A stretch of DNA of 64,000 bases from Novosphingobium endophyticum (lineage in GTDB: Bacteria > Pseudomonadota > Alphaproteobacteria > Sphingomonadales > Sphingomonadaceae): contig NZ_BMHK01000009.1 in assembly GCF_014640675.1 (NCBI RefSeq), positions 62,001-126,000 of the forward strand, given 5' to 3'. The number at the start of each line of letters is the position of its first letter. Positions within the stretch are counted from its first letter, which is position 1. Position numbers and translations under genes: made by a program. Below, piece by piece: positions 16,303 through 27,392 of this stretch. The notes beneath the pieces are model-generated. The model had not been told where the DNA came from, searched no databases, and was given only the letters and a program-made list of their open reading frames with translations.

Positions 16303-16944
16303 CTAGGCCAGAGCCTTTTCCATCGTTTCGTGGAATGCCCTGACGGCGGCAACTTCGTCCCCGTTCCAGACGGCGCCGGAAACGGCGAGGAAATCCGCCC
16401 CCGCCTGCACCACCGGCCCGCAGTTTTCGGGCGTGATCCCGCCGATGGCGACGCAGGGTATCTCGAACAGCGCCTGCCACCATTCGAGGAGGTCGAGCCC
16501 CGCCGTGTGCTTCACCTGCTTGGTCAGGGTCGGAAAGAACGCGCCGAAAGCCACATAGTCCGCTCCCGCCTCACCCGCTTCCATCGCCAGGTGCCGGCTG
16601 TCATGGCAGGTCACGCCGATCTGGGCATCGCGACCCAACACCTTGCGCGCCTCCTCGACCGTGCCGTCCTCCTGTCCGAGATGGACCCCGTCGGCGCCGA
16701 TGCGCCTTGCAAGGCTGACCGAATCGTTGACGATGAAAGCCACCTCGCGCTCGGCGCATATCGCCTGCAGAGGTTCGGCAAGGCGCACCGCCTCATGCTG
16801 GTCCACGTCCTTGACCCGGAACTGGAAAGCCGCCACCGGCCCGGCGTCCAGCGCGCGGGCAAGCCGGCGGGGAAAGCCGCCATCCACCTCTAGTGGAGAG
16901 ATCAGATAGAGCCGCGTCGGTTCGCGTTCGATTTCATCGGACAT
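16303..16944 (-). CDS. thiE: Thiamine-phosphate synthase
   Basis: 213 residues. ThiE features are AFQFRVKDVDQHEAVRLAE, FIVNDSVSLARRIGADGVHL (NDxxxLA and GVHLGQED), and TCHDSRHLAMEAGEAGADYV followed by FGAFFPT. It ends with the IGGI segment AIGGITPENC. It joins the hydroxymethylpyrimidine and thiazole phosphates. The ATG at 16944 has AGG eight bases upstream; a GTG at 16953 is possible. No other thiamine gene and no clear TPP riboswitch is nearby. In related genomes thiE lies beside fba-pgk (from memory), here separated by the DUF485/ActP pair. Confidence 0.9.
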   Translation of the reverse strand: MSDEIEREPTRLYLISPLEVDGGFPRRLARALDAGPVAAFQFRVKDVDQHEAVRLAEPLQAICAEREVAFIVNDSVSLARRIGADGVHLGQEDGTVEEARKVLGRDAQIGVTCHDSRHLAMEAGEAGADYVAFGAFFPTLTKQVKHTAGLDLLEWWQALFEIPCVAIGGITPENCGPVVQAGADFLAVSGAVWNGDEVAAVRAFHETMEKALA

Positions 16945-17147
16945 CGGCCGCACCTAGCCTGTCGGCCGGCCGAGGAAAAGGCCTCCTCTTCCGGGGCAAT
17001 ATCCGCCTCTGGCGCGGCGGATTCACGGGCCATGCCGTTCAAGCGCATCAGCAAAACCCGAAAAAATCCAGGACCGGCCCCAACCGGGGCTTGCGGCAAA
17101 ACAAACTCTCGCATAGCCAACCTGCCGGGCGAGGATAAGGAAAACAA

Positions 17148-17486
17148 ATGTCCAATTATGACAATGCCGCCGGGTCGCAATCCTGCAATCGTCTGACGGA
17201 TCTGGCGAACGATCCACGATATCAGCGTCTCGTCCGCCGCCGGGGGCGCTTTTCATGGCTGCTCAGCGCGGTCATGCTTGCCATCTATTTCGGCTACGTG
17301 CTGCTGATCGCGTTCCGCCGGGACATCCTGGCCCGCCCGATTGCCGAAGGTGTGACGACGCTGGGCATTCCGGTAGGTATTGCCGTGATCCTCTCCGGCA
17401 TCGCACTGACAGGCATCTACGTCGTCCGCATGAACCGGACCTTCGATCCGGAAATGCGCGCGCTGCTGCGCGAGTATGGCGCATGA
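17148..17486 (+). CDS. DUF485 membrane protein, partner of ActP
   Basis: 112 residues with two hydrophobic helices ([21 protein letters not shown] and a second at about 75-95) separated by a short loop. This is the YjcH/DUF485 architecture. DUF485 proteins are nearly always encoded directly before acetate-type solute:sodium symporters. Here the stop codon overlaps the ActP start (ATGA). Its role is thought to be assembly or regulation of the symporter. The ATG at 17148 has AAGGAAA upstream. Confidence 0.88.
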   Translation: MSNYDNAAGSQSCNRLTDLANDPRYQRLVRRRGRFSWLLSAVMLAIYFGYVLLIAFRRDILARPIAEGVTTLGIPVGIAVILSGIALTGIYVVRMNRTFDPEMRALLREYGA

Positions 17487-19195
17487 GGGCCTTTCCGGCC
17501 ACACGCCTGGCCCTGGCGTTCACTTTCTGCCTTGTCCCCGCCGTCGCTCTGGCAGACGCGCTGACAGGTCAGACCGAGCAGCAGCCGACGAACTGGCCGG
17601 CGATCGCCATGTTCGCGCTTTTCGTTGGCGGAACGCTGTGGATCACCCGCTGGGCAGCGCGGCGCGTGACCTCGGCTTCGGACTTCTACACCGCGGGCGG
17701 CGGCATCAGCGGCTTTCAGAACGGGCTCGCAATCGCGGGCGATTACATGTCGGCGGCGAGCTTTCTGGGCATTTCCGCACAGATCTTCGCCACGGGCTAC
17801 GACGGGCTCATCTATTCCACCGGTTTTCTCGTGGGCTGGCCCATCATCCTGTTCCTGCTGGCCGAGCGGCTGCGGAACCTGGGGCGCTACACATTCGCCG
17901 ATGTCGTGAGCTTCCGCTTCGCGCAGACGCCGGTACGCATGTTCGCGGCGGCGAGCACGCTGGCCGTGGTCACGTTCTACCTGATCGCGCAGATGGTGGG
18001 CGCCGGGCAGCTCATCAAGCTGCTGTTCGGACTGGACTATGCCTATGCCGTCGTGATCGTCGGCGTGCTGATGACCTGCTACGTGCTGTTTGGCGGCATG
18101 ATCGCCACGACCTGGGTACAGATCATCAAGGCGGTGCTCCTGCTCGGCTGCGCCAGCTTCATGGCGCTGGCGGTGCTCGCGAGTTTCGGCTTCTCGCCCG
18201 AAGCGATGTTCGCGCGCGCCGTGGAAGTGAAGAGCGATCTGGCGGTCGCCGAAGGCGCTTCGCCTGCCGACGCAGCGGCATCGGGCCTTTCGATCATGGC
18301 ACCGGGCGGCTTCATCGACGATCCGATATCGGCAATTTCCTTCGGGCTCGCGCTGATGTTCGGAACGGCCGGCCTGCCCCACATCCTGATGCGCTTCTTC
18401 ACCGTTCCCGACGCGCAGGAGGCCCGAAAATCGGTGCTCTGGGCGACCGGATGGATCGGTTATTTCTATATCCTCACTTTCGTCATCGGCTTCGGCGCGA
18501 TCACGATGGTGGCGACCGATCCTTCGTTCCTCGCCCCAGATGGCACGCTGAGGGGCGGAAGCAACATGGCCGCGATCCATCTTTCATCCGCCATCGGAGG
18601 GGATTTCTTCCTCGGCTTCGTCAGCGCGGTCGCCTTTGCGACGATCCTGGCGGTCGTGGCCGGCCTGACGTTGTCGGGTGCATCGGCCGTTTCGCACGAC
18701 ATCTACGCATCGGTGCTGAAACACGGGCAGGCCGACCCCGAAACCGAGCTCAAGGTTTCCCGGCGGACCGTCCCCGTGCTGGCCGCGCTCGCCATCGTGC
18801 TGGGCATCGCCTTTGAAAGGCAGAACGTCGCCTATATGGTCAGCCTTGCCTTTTCCATCGCGGCATCCGGAAACTTCCCCGTTCTGCTGATGTCGGTGCT
18901 GTGGAAGGGCTGCACCACGAAGGGCGTGGTTGCGGGCGGAACCCTGGGGGTCGTGACCGCGCTTGTGCTGACGATCCTGTCACCGGCGATCTGGGTCAGC
19001 GTGATCGGCAATGCCGAGGCGATCTTCCCGTACAGCTCCCCGGCGCTGTTCTCGATGACGATCGCCTTCGCGACGATCTGGCTTGTCTCTCGCGCCGACC
19101 GCAGCGGCCGCGCCGCGGTGGACCGTGCCGGGTATCCCGCGCAGCGCGTCCAGGCCGAGACAGGGATCGGCGCGGCCCGCGCATCGCGCCACTGA
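17483..19195 (+). CDS. actP: Cation/acetate symporter ActP-type
   Basis: 570 residues. A cleavable-looking N-terminal signal ([20 protein letters not shown]) precedes about 13 membrane segments of the solute:sodium symporter family. [20 protein letters not shown] and [20 protein letters not shown] are strongly ActP-like, as is [16 protein letters not shown]. It imports acetate or other short monocarboxylates with a cation at the inner membrane. It overlaps the DUF485 gene by four bases. A strong terminator follows four bases after its stop. It interrupts the thiE-fba neighbourhood. Confidence 0.9.
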   Translation: MRAFPATRLALAFTFCLVPAVALADALTGQTEQQPTNWPAIAMFALFVGGTLWITRWAARRVTSASDFYTAGGGISGFQNGLAIAGDYMSAASFLGISAQIFATGYDGLIYSTGFLVGWPIILFLLAERLRNLGRYTFADVVSFRFAQTPVRMFAAASTLAVVTFYLIAQMVGAGQLIKLLFGLDYAYAVVIVGVLMTCYVLFGGMIATTWVQIIKAVLLLGCASFMALAVLASFGFSPEAMFARAVEVKSDLAVAEGASPADAAASGLSIMAPGGFIDDPISAISFGLALMFGTAGLPHILMRFFTVPDAQEARKSVLWATGWIGYFYILTFVIGFGAITMVATDPSFLAPDGTLRGGSNMAAIHLSSAIGGDFFLGFVSAVAFATILAVVAGLTLSGASAVSHDIYASVLKHGQADPETELKVSRRTVPVLAALAIVLGIAFERQNVAYMVSLAFSIAASGNFPVLLMSVLWKGCTTKGVVAGGTLGVVTALVLTILSPAIWVSVIGNAEAIFPYSSPALFSMTIAFATIWLVSRADRSGRAAVDRAGYPAQRVQAETGIGAARASRH

Positions 19196-19199
19196 AATA

Positions 19200-19230
19200 A
19201 AAGGGCGGCGCCTGGCTGGCGCCGCCCTTT
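19200..19230. terminator. Rho-independent terminator, usable from both strands
   Basis: The arms AAAGGGCGGCGCC and GGCGCCGCCCTTT are perfectly complementary (13 bp) around the loop TGGCT. The A and T ends give a U-tract in either direction. It ends actP on the plus strand and fba (stop at 19252) on the minus strand. Confidence 0.9.
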
Positions 19231-19251
19231 CTTGATCGGACCGGATAGCGA

Positions 19252-20163
19252 TCAGGCTGCGGACGCGGCCCCGACCTTCTGCGTCGAGGCCTTGTAGATC
19301 TCGTCGATCGCCGAGGCGAGCGAGGCGTTGAATTCCTCGTCGGTCATCTGCGCGCGCAGGTCTTCGAGCAGCGCGCGGCTGAAGCTGGCGATCACGCCCC
19401 TGTTCTTCGCCAGTTCGGCGCAGGCCTCGGGGCGGTTGTAGCCGCCCGAGAGCGCAACCACGCGCAGCACCCTCGGGTGCGAGACGAGCGGATCGAACGT
19501 GCCCGGTACGACCGGCAGCGAGAGCTTGAGCATGACCTGCTTGCCTTCGGGCAGTTCGTCGAGGTTCTTGAGTATCTCGGCGAGCAGGATCTTGTCGCAC
19601 TCGGCGCGCGTCTCGCTCTTGATGTTCACCTCGGGCTCGAGGATCGGCATCATGCCGTGGCCGAGCACCTGCAGGCCTATTTCGAACTGCTGCTTGACGA
19701 TCGCGGCAATGCCCTCGGCGTTGGCCGACTGGATCACCGAACGCTCCTTGGTGCCGAATACGCCGAGCGCCTTCGAACGCTCCAGAAGAGCATCGAGCGT
19801 CGGCATCGGCTTCATGAGCTGCACGCCATTGGCCTCATCCTCGAGGCCCTTGTCGATCTTGATGAAGGGCACGATGCCCTTATTGACCAGAGCAGTCGGT
19901 GTCGGCACGCCCTCGACCTGTCCGTCCATGGTCCGCTCGAACAGGATCGCCCCGATGACTTTCTCTCCCGTGAAGGCCGGCGAGGAGATGATGCGGCTGC
20001 GCATCTCGTGGATCAGGCCGAACATTTCCTCTTCGTTCGACCAGGCGCCTTCCTCGATGCCATAGCCCTTGAGCGCCTTGGGGGTGGAACCGCCGCTCTG
20101 GTCGAGCGCGGCGATAAATCCATCGCCATCGGCCATCTTGGCCGCCATCTGTGAATACTGCAT
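19252..20163 (-). CDS. fba: Class I fructose-bisphosphate aldolase
   Basis: 303 residues of the prokaryotic class I aldolase family: FIAALDQSGGSTPKAL at the start, AILFERTMDGQVEG, GIVPFIKIDKGLEDE, ILEPEVNIKS and VLRVVALSGGYNR. It uses a Schiff-base lysine, so no metal site is expected. It splits or forms fructose 1,6-bisphosphate in central carbon metabolism. The ATG at 20163 is preceded by GAGGAGGAGA. It follows pgk after 124 bases in the tkt-gap-pgk-fba order, probably as one transcription unit ending at the 19200-19230 terminator. Confidence 0.93.
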   Translation of the reverse strand: MQYSQMAAKMADGDGFIAALDQSGGSTPKALKGYGIEEGAWSNEEEMFGLIHEMRSRIISSPAFTGEKVIGAILFERTMDGQVEGVPTPTALVNKGIVPFIKIDKGLEDEANGVQLMKPMPTLDALLERSKALGVFGTKERSVIQSANAEGIAAIVKQQFEIGLQVLGHGMMPILEPEVNIKSETRAECDKILLAEILKNLDELPEGKQVMLKLSLPVVPGTFDPLVSHPRVLRVVALSGGYNRPEACAELAKNRGVIASFSRALLEDLRAQMTDEEFNASLASAIDEIYKASTQKVGAASAA

Positions 20164-20287
20164 GGGTCTCCTCCTCACACGTTCGATAAACTCAGGATCC
20201 GCGCTTATCCGCGCCGCCGGCGGTGCGCAACCACGCCACGGCGCGCTGCCCGTGAACGCCGCCCGGGCGCGCGGCCCGGACCATTCC

Positions 20288-21487
20288 TCAAACCGAGAGC
20301 GCCGCGACGCCGGGCAGTTCCTTGCCCTCCATCCATTCGAGGAAGGCGCCGCCTGCCGTTGAAATATAAGAGAAATCCGTCGCAACACCCGCATGATGGA
20401 GTGCCGCGACGGTATCGCCACCGCCCGCAACCGAGATCAGCGAACCTTCGGCGGTCAGCGCGGCTGCGGTCTTCGCCAGGGCGACCGTCGCGGCATCGAA
20501 AGGTGTGGTCTCGAAAGCGCCCATCGGGCCGTTCCAGACCAGCGTCCGGCAGGTCTTCAGCACGTCCCCTAGAGCCTCGACCGCGAGCGGTCCGACGTCG
20601 AGAATCATTTCGTCGGCGGCGACTTCGTGGACGTTGCAGGTGCGCAGGGACGGCGGATTGGCCGCGAACTCCTTCGAGACGACGACCTCGTAGGGCAGAT
20701 GCACCGTGCAGCCAGACGTGTCGGCCGCTTCGAGAATTTCGTTCGCGGTACCCGTCAGATCATGTTCGCAGAGCGACTTGCCCACATCGACGCCCTTGGC
20801 TGCAAGGAACGTATTGGCCATGCCGCCGCCGATAATGAGATGATCGACCTGCCCGACGAGGTGCTTGAGCACGTCGAGCTTGGAAGAGACCTTGGCGCCT
20901 CCGACCACAGCCGCGACCGGCTTCTCAGGCGCGCCGAGCGCCTTGTCCAACGCTTCCAGCTCCGCCTGCATCGAGCGGCCGGCATAAGCGGGCAGAACGT
21001 GCGCCAGGCCCTCGGTCGTGGCATGGGCGCGGTGAGCGGCGGAGAAGGCGTCGTTGACATAGAAATCGCCGTTTTCGGCAATGGCCTTGACGAGATTGGG
21101 GTCGTTCTTCTCCTCGCCCTTCCAGAAGCGGGTGTTTTCCAGGATGGCAATGTCACCGGGGCGCAGGATGCCGACCGACTGGGCAACGACTTCGCCGGCG
21201 ATCTCGGGCACGAACATCACTTCCTTGCCAAGGACCTTCTCGACCGCGCCGACCACCATGGAGAGCGACATGGTGGACGAGCGTTCGCCCTTGGGACGTC
21301 CGAAGTGGGCAAGCAGGAGAACCTTGGCGCCCTTCGCCGCGAGCTCGAGAATGGTCGGCGCGGCGGCGCGGATGCGGGTTTCGTCCGTGACGTGGCCGTC
21401 CTGCATCGGCAGATTGAGATCCACGCGCACCAGCGCCACCTTGCCGGTCACATCGCCCAGATCGTCCAGGGTCTTGAAAGCGCTCAT
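20288..21487 (-). CDS. pgk: Phosphoglycerate kinase
   Basis: 399 residues, standard length. [50 protein letters not shown], and the C-terminal [16 protein letters not shown] with [13 protein letters not shown] are all family hallmarks. It makes ATP and 3-phosphoglycerate from 1,3-bisphosphoglycerate. It is encoded between gap and fba on the minus strand. Its product, 3-phosphoglycerate, is also one possible building block for F420 in the neighbouring cluster. The ATG at 21487 has GGATCGAGAA upstream. Confidence 0.96.
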   Translation of the reverse strand: MSAFKTLDDLGDVTGKVALVRVDLNLPMQDGHVTDETRIRAAAPTILELAAKGAKVLLLAHFGRPKGERSSTMSLSMVVGAVEKVLGKEVMFVPEIAGEVVAQSVGILRPGDIAILENTRFWKGEEKNDPNLVKAIAENGDFYVNDAFSAAHRAHATTEGLAHVLPAYAGRSMQAELEALDKALGAPEKPVAAVVGGAKVSSKLDVLKHLVGQVDHLIIGGGMANTFLAAKGVDVGKSLCEHDLTGTANEILEAADTSGCTVHLPYEVVVSKEFAANPPSLRTCNVHEVAADEMILDVGPLAVEALGDVLKTCRTLVWNGPMGAFETTPFDAATVALAKTAAALTAEGSLISVAGGGDTVAALHHAGVATDFSYISTAGGAFLEWMEGKELPGVAALSV

Positions 21488-21734
21488 TTCTCGATCCTTA
21501 ATTCATCGCCGACTACCGTGGCTCGGAAATCAAACTTGTCAGGGCTGCGAAACACAATACCCGTTCGTGTCGAGCGGCGAGAGCAGTGTTTCAACTTTGT
21601 CACGAGGTCCAGGCAAGCCGTGACTGTCTGCCCCCGACCCACGACGCCGCGAAAGTCGCGTTCGACTTCCGCGGCGGCAGTGACGGCGACGGGTTGCAGG
21701 TCCTTCATGGCCATGCCCGTCGCCGAGTTCACTT

Positions 21735-22742
21735 TCAGAGGAACTTCGCCATCTCACCCGCGGTGTCGAGCATGCGGTTCGAGAAGCCCCACTCGTTGTC
21801 GTACCAGGAAACGACGCGGACGAACTTGCCTTCCATGACCGTGGTCTCAAGGCTGTCCACCGTCGAGCTGGCGGGGTAGTGATTGAAGTCCGAGGAGACC
21901 AGCGGCTCTTCGGTGTAGGCCAGCACGCCCTTGAGCGCGCCTTCCGAAGCGGCCTTGAGCGCGGCGTTGATCTCTTCCTTCGTCGTGTCGCGCTTCGGCA
22001 CGAAGCACAGGTCGACGAGGCTGACGTTCGGGGTCGGCACGCGGACCGAAGAACCGTCGAGCTTGCCCTTCAGCTCCGGCAGCACGAGGCCGACCGCGCG
22101 GGCGGCGCCGGTCGTGGTCGGGATCATGTTGCACGCACCGGCGCGGGCGCGGCGCAGATCGCTGTGGATCTGGTCAAGCATGCGCTGGTCGTTGGTGTAG
22201 GAGTGGATCGTGGTCATGAAACCGCGCTCGATGCCGACGGTGTCGTGGCAGACCTTTGCCAGCGGCGCGAGGCAGTTGGTGGTGCACGAAGCGTTCGACA
22301 CGACGATATGGTCGGCCGTCAGCGTCTCGTGGTTCACGCCGAAGACGATCGTGTTGTCGACGCCGGTGGCCGGGGCCGAGATCAGGACGCGCTTGGCGCC
22401 GGCGGCGAGGTGCGGAGCCGAGGCTTCCTTCGACTGGAAGAAGCCCGTGCATTCGAGCACGATGTCGATGCCCAGATCCTTGTGCGGCAGCTTGCCGGGA
22501 TCGCGTTCGGCAGTGACGACGATGTCCTTGCCGTTGACAGTTATCTTGCCCTCGCCGGCCTCTACGGTGCCGGGGAAGCGGCCATGGGTGCTGTCGTAGG
22601 CGAAGAGAAGAGAGTTCGACTTGGTATCGGCCAGATCGTTGATCGAGACGAGGTCGAGCCCGCAGTCGGGGCGCTCGAGAATGGCGCGGGCGACAAGCCG
22701 TCCGATGCGTCCGAAACCGTTGATAGCAACCTTGGTCGCCAT
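21735..22742 (-). CDS. gap: Glyceraldehyde-3-phosphate dehydrogenase
   Basis: 335 residues. [15 protein letters not shown] is the NAD-binding start. [19 protein letters not shown] holds the catalytic cysteine, and [20 protein letters not shown] follows. It ends [17 protein letters not shown]. It oxidises glyceraldehyde 3-phosphate in glycolysis. The ATG at 22742 has GAGGAGA upstream. It is 15 bases after tkt in the same operon. The 247-base gap to pgk (21488-21734) holds a fragment of the TTCGTGTCGAGC repeat and no convincing gene. Confidence 0.96.
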   Translation of the reverse strand: MATKVAINGFGRIGRLVARAILERPDCGLDLVSINDLADTKSNSLLFAYDSTHGRFPGTVEAGEGKITVNGKDIVVTAERDPGKLPHKDLGIDIVLECTGFFQSKEASAPHLAAGAKRVLISAPATGVDNTIVFGVNHETLTADHIVVSNASCTTNCLAPLAKVCHDTVGIERGFMTTIHSYTNDQRMLDQIHSDLRRARAGACNMIPTTTGAARAVGLVLPELKGKLDGSSVRVPTPNVSLVDLCFVPKRDTTKEEINAALKAASEGALKGVLAYTEEPLVSSDFNHYPASSTVDSLETTVMEGKFVRVVSWYDNEWGFSNRMLDTAGEMAKFL

Positions 22743-22757
22743 ATTGAAATCTCCTCT

Positions 22758-24746
<1,989 letters not shown>

Positions 24747-24936
24747 GAGGTGGCTCCGGAAACGGATATGTGCGGGCGATTCGGATTTCGCGACCCCCCT
24801 TTAGGGAGAGGCGGCTTCCCGTCAAGTTCGCCGGGCCGTTACAGGCGGCCGACGAAGCGACGGGCACATCGCGATGATTGTGAACAACCCCCGCCAATTT
24901 CTTGCCTTTTGGCGATTTTACGATAGCCACGTTGCC

Positions 24937-25110
24937 ATGGAACAGGCAGCGATCTGTCAGGCACTGGAGAGGATCGAAGCAGCGCTGGCCCGTATCGAGG
25001 CCGCCGCAAGGCAGACATCGGGCCTGCGCGGGAGGCACGAAAAGCTCAAGGCTTCGGTGGAGCAGTCGCTGATCGAAATCGACGGCCTTATCGCGCGGCA
25101 CGAGGCATGA
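24937..25110 (+). CDS. Small coiled-coil protein upstream of zapA
   Basis: 57 residues from the ATG at 24937. It is almost wholly helical and charged (ALERIEAALARIEAAARQTS, KLKASVEQSLIEIDGLIARH), suggesting a coiled coil. Its stop overlaps the zapA start (ATGA), so translation is coupled. Small proteins in this place are common beside zapA in alphaproteobacteria, but I know no function. A longer version from 24874 is possible but less protein-like. A role with ZapA at the division site is inference from position. Confidence 0.65.
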   Translation: MEQAAICQALERIEAALARIEAAARQTSGLRGRHEKLKASVEQSLIEIDGLIARHEA

Positions 25111-25418
25111 GCAACGTCAACCTCTCGATCGGCTCTCGCAGCTTCGCGGTCGCCTGCGCCGATGGCGAGGAGGCCCACGTCACCGGTCTGGGCCGCCTGA
25201 TCGACGAAAAGGTTGCCGCCGCAGGGGCGCAGGGGCAGACCGAAACACGCATGCTGCTGTTCGCCGCGCTGCTGCTTGCAGACGAAGTGCACGAGCTGCG
25301 AAATGGCGGTGGCGGCGGCCCTGCCCTCCCCGACGGCTTCACGGATCGCCTCGCCCAGGTCGCGGGCCGCATCGAAAATATCGCGAACCTCCTTGAGAGC
25401 GACACAACGAGCGCCTAA
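25107..25418 (+). CDS. zapA: Cell division protein ZapA
   Basis: 103 residues. NVNLSIGSRSFAVACADGEE followed by HVTGLGRLIDEKV is the ZapA N-terminal fold. MLLFAALLLADEVHELR starts the dimerising helix. ZapA stabilises FtsZ polymers at mid-cell. The order zapA, 6S RNA, folate cyclo-ligase supports the call strongly, as it is conserved across proteobacteria. It overlaps the coiled-coil gene by four bases. Confidence 0.88.
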   Translation: MSNVNLSIGSRSFAVACADGEEAHVTGLGRLIDEKVAAAGAQGQTETRMLLFAALLLADEVHELRNGGGGGPALPDGFTDRLAQVAGRIENIANLLESDTTSA

Positions 25419-25427
25419 CTAGGGAGA

Positions 25428-25586
25428 GACGGGATCTGCCCGGCACGAACCGTTCGAACATCCCTGAGGCTATAAGCAATCCAAGGGGGCTGTCCCTGGT
25501 CGGATCCTGGTCCGGCACATATGGTCCCCACCTGACGTTGAGGCGTCAGAGGATTTCTAGGAAAACGACCCACGGTGGACCCGTCA
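25428..25586 (+). ncRNA. ssrS: 6S RNA
   Basis: The roughly 160-base gap between zapA and the 5-formyltetrahydrofolate cyclo-ligase gene is the conserved place for 6S RNA. The ends can pair (GACGGG at 25428 with CCCGTC at 25580-25585), and internal segments such as CCTGAGGC and GCGTCAGAGG continue the rod. GGGGGCTGTCCCTGGTCGGA lies near the middle, where the open promoter-mimic bubble is expected. 6S RNA binds sigma-70 RNA polymerase in stationary phase. The boundaries are estimated from pairing, not mapped. Confidence 0.82.
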
Positions 25587-25592
25587 CCCCCC

Positions 25593-26177
25593 ATGTTCCC
25601 GACTGACCACAAGGCCCGGCTGCGCAAGGAGTACCGCGCCTGGCGCCGCGAGCACGTGGCCAGCCTGCCGGAAGGCCTGCGCGCCCTGATCCTCAACCGC
25701 CCGCCGGCCCCGATCGTGGACATGATGCCCGAGGGCGCCACGGTCGGCCTCTACTATCCGGTCGGAGCAGAGGCGCCGACGCTCGGATGGGCGCGCTGGC
25801 TGGCGGAGAACGGCCGCCGCGTCGCCCTGCCCGGCTTCGCCTCGCGCGAAAGCACAATGGAATTTCGCGAGTGGACCAATCCCTTCGACGAGGAGGGCCT
25901 GACGGTCTGTCCCTGGGGCGCGTTGCAGCCTTCCCATCCGGGAGCACGGGTGATCCCCGATCTGGTGGTGGTGCCGCTTGTCGCCTTCACGGCGCGGGGG
26001 GAAAGGCTCGGCCAGGGCGGTGGGCACTACGACCGCTGGCTGGACGCCAACCCGCTGGTCCCCGCGATCGGGCTTGCATGGGACTGCCAGATCGCCGATG
26101 CGCTGCCGGTGGAAGATCACGACCGGCACCTGGCCGCCGTGGTGACACCGACCCGGATCTACGAAGGAAGCCTCTGA
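25593..26177 (+). CDS. 5-formyltetrahydrofolate cyclo-ligase
   Basis: 194 residues from the ATG at 25593. Family features are DHKARLRKEYRAWRREH at the N-terminus, GLYYPVGAEAPTLGWARWL, PDLVVVPLVAFTARGERLGQ and the ATP/folate motif GGGHYDRWLD. It converts 5-formyl- to 5,10-methenyltetrahydrofolate. A GTG at 25575 is also in frame, but it lies inside the 3' end of the predicted 6S RNA, so I prefer the ATG. In many bacteria this gene is co-transcribed with 6S RNA. A DUF2842 gene follows after one base. Confidence 0.9.
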   Translation: MFPTDHKARLRKEYRAWRREHVASLPEGLRALILNRPPAPIVDMMPEGATVGLYYPVGAEAPTLGWARWLAENGRRVALPGFASRESTMEFREWTNPFDEEGLTVCPWGALQPSHPGARVIPDLVVVPLVAFTARGERLGQGGGHYDRWLDANPLVPAIGLAWDCQIADALPVEDHDRHLAAVVTPTRIYEGSL

Positions 26178-26178
26178 G

Positions 26179-26394
26179 ATGCGCGAGACCCCGACCTGGC
26201 GGATACCGATCGGCGTTCTCGGGCTCTGCGTCGCGCTGGCAGTATACGGCATTCTGGTTGCCAGCTTCGTCGCGCCGCTGATCGGAGAATGGCACGCGCT
26301 GTTGCAGATGCCGGTCTATGTCCTGCTCGGCGTGGTGTGGATCCTGCCCTTGCGGCGGTTCCTGATCTGGATGGAAACCGGCCGCTGGGGCTGA
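26179..26394 (+). CDS. DUF2842 family membrane protein
   Basis: 71 residues with two hydrophobic helices (IGVLGLCVALAVYGILVASF and PVYVLLGVVWILPL) and the short C-terminal WMETGRWG. This is the alphaproteobacterial DUF2842 pattern. Its function is unknown. It starts one base after the cyclo-ligase stop and should be translated from the same mRNA. Confidence 0.8.
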   Translation: MRETPTWRIPIGVLGLCVALAVYGILVASFVAPLIGEWHALLQMPVYVLLGVVWILPLRRFLIWMETGRWG

Positions 26395-26454
26395 CCCCGG
26401 CCTAAATCGTTCGCGCTCTTCATCGTTCGCGCTTGATGCACACCATTCGATGAA

Positions 26455-26531
26455 TGGCGCGAGTGACGGGGCTCGAACCCGCGACCTCCGGCGTGACAGG
26501 CCGGCACTCTAACCAACTGAGCTACACCCGC
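26455..26531 (-). tRNA. tRNA-Asp (GTC), copy 1
   Basis: 77 bases including an encoded CCA. On the minus strand it begins GCGGGTGTAGCTCAGTTGG, has the anticodon loop CTGTCAC (anticodon GTC) and the TTCGAGCC T-loop. The acceptor stem GCGGGTG pairs with CACTCGC allowing wobble. It is identical to the copy at 26596-26672. Confidence 0.97.
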
Positions 26532-26595
26532 GCAGAAACGAAAAAGGCCGGAACAATCCGACCTCTTCCTACCGGTTTCCCGGAGAAATCCCAAG

Positions 26596-26672
26596 TGGCG
26601 CGAGTGACGGGGCTCGAACCCGCGACCTCCGGCGTGACAGGCCGGCACTCTAACCAACTGAGCTACACCCGC
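26596..26672 (-). tRNA. tRNA-Asp (GTC), copy 2
   Basis: The same 77-base sequence as copy 1, including the CCA end, separated from it by 64 bases. The two are probably one minus-strand transcript whose promoter lies in 26673-26875. Two identical tRNA-Asp genes in tandem are common in proteobacteria. Confidence 0.97.
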
Positions 26673-26875
26673 ATACTTCGCAGTGCGTCCGCTTGGGAGC
26701 CGCGCCACTAAGACAGCCTCTTCACCCTGTCAACTGCATTGAGCCGCGATCCGGAAATTTTGCGAGTGATCGGCCAGAGGCAGGTCTTGGTCAGACGGCG
26801 TTAACCATATATTGGCGACTTTTCCGGCAGTGTCCTCCCGTTTCGCAAGCAGATCGGCGGGGGCTGTCAGTTCGT

Positions 26876-27325
26876 ATGTCGTGCAGGATTGTCGTTGCAA
26901 TTTCGCTTGCGCTGGCCGCGCCGCCGCTACTTGCGGAGCGGGCGCAGGCGCGGCCCGCGGTCGCGACCGACAGTGCGGTATTCGTCGAACGCGTGATGCC
27001 CGATTCGAGCAGCCGCCTTGAGCCGGCCGTCCGGCTTTCGCGGGGCGACAAGGTCGTCACGGTCGTCACCTGGTATCGCATGGGCGGCGACGGCGGGTTC
27101 GTCATCACCAATCCCCTGCCCGCCGGCCTCGCCTACGAAGACAGCGCCAGCGACCGGCAGGACGTTTCCGTGGACGGCGGGCGAACCTGGGGGCATCTCG
27201 GAACCCTGCGCATCGGCAATCGCCTCGCGGCACCGGAGGACGTCACCCATGTCCGCTGGCGCATCCCGCCGGGCACCGCCGCGCGCGGCAGGGGCGAGAT
27301 CGCCTATAGCGGGACCGTGCGCTGA
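26876..27325 (+). CDS. Secreted protein, DUF11-like repeat type, function unknown
   Basis: 149 residues. A signal peptide (MSCRIVVAISLALAAPPLLA, then ERAQA) leads to one beta-rich domain: GDKVVTVVTWYRM, FVITNPLPAGLAYEDSA, SVDGGRTWGHLGTLR and VTHVRWRIPPGTAARGRGEI. This resembles the conserved-repeat (DUF11) fold seen in surface proteins, present here once. It is probably periplasmic or surface-exposed. The ATG at 26876 was chosen because the signal peptide starts there. A CtrA-like half-site (TTAACCAT at 26801) lies 75 bases upstream. It runs convergently with the bkd operon. Confidence 0.7.
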   Translation: MSCRIVVAISLALAAPPLLAERAQARPAVATDSAVFVERVMPDSSSRLEPAVRLSRGDKVVTVVTWYRMGGDGGFVITNPLPAGLAYEDSASDRQDVSVDGGRTWGHLGTLRIGNRLAAPEDVTHVRWRIPPGTAARGRGEIAYSGTVR

Positions 27326-27392
27326 CCGCCCAAGCTATAGCTAATTGGGCAAAATCAGAGTCAGGTCCGATGCAGATTAAGCGCACGATGCT

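Noticed and set aside
16945..17147. TPP riboswitch before thiE
   Set aside because: I looked for the THI-box core on the minus strand and saw no CTGAGA-like element; only a small hairpin (GGCCCC/GGGGC) is present.
21484..21732. 82-residue frame between gap and pgk
   Set aside because: No ribosome site, poor composition and it covers the repeat fragment at 21564.
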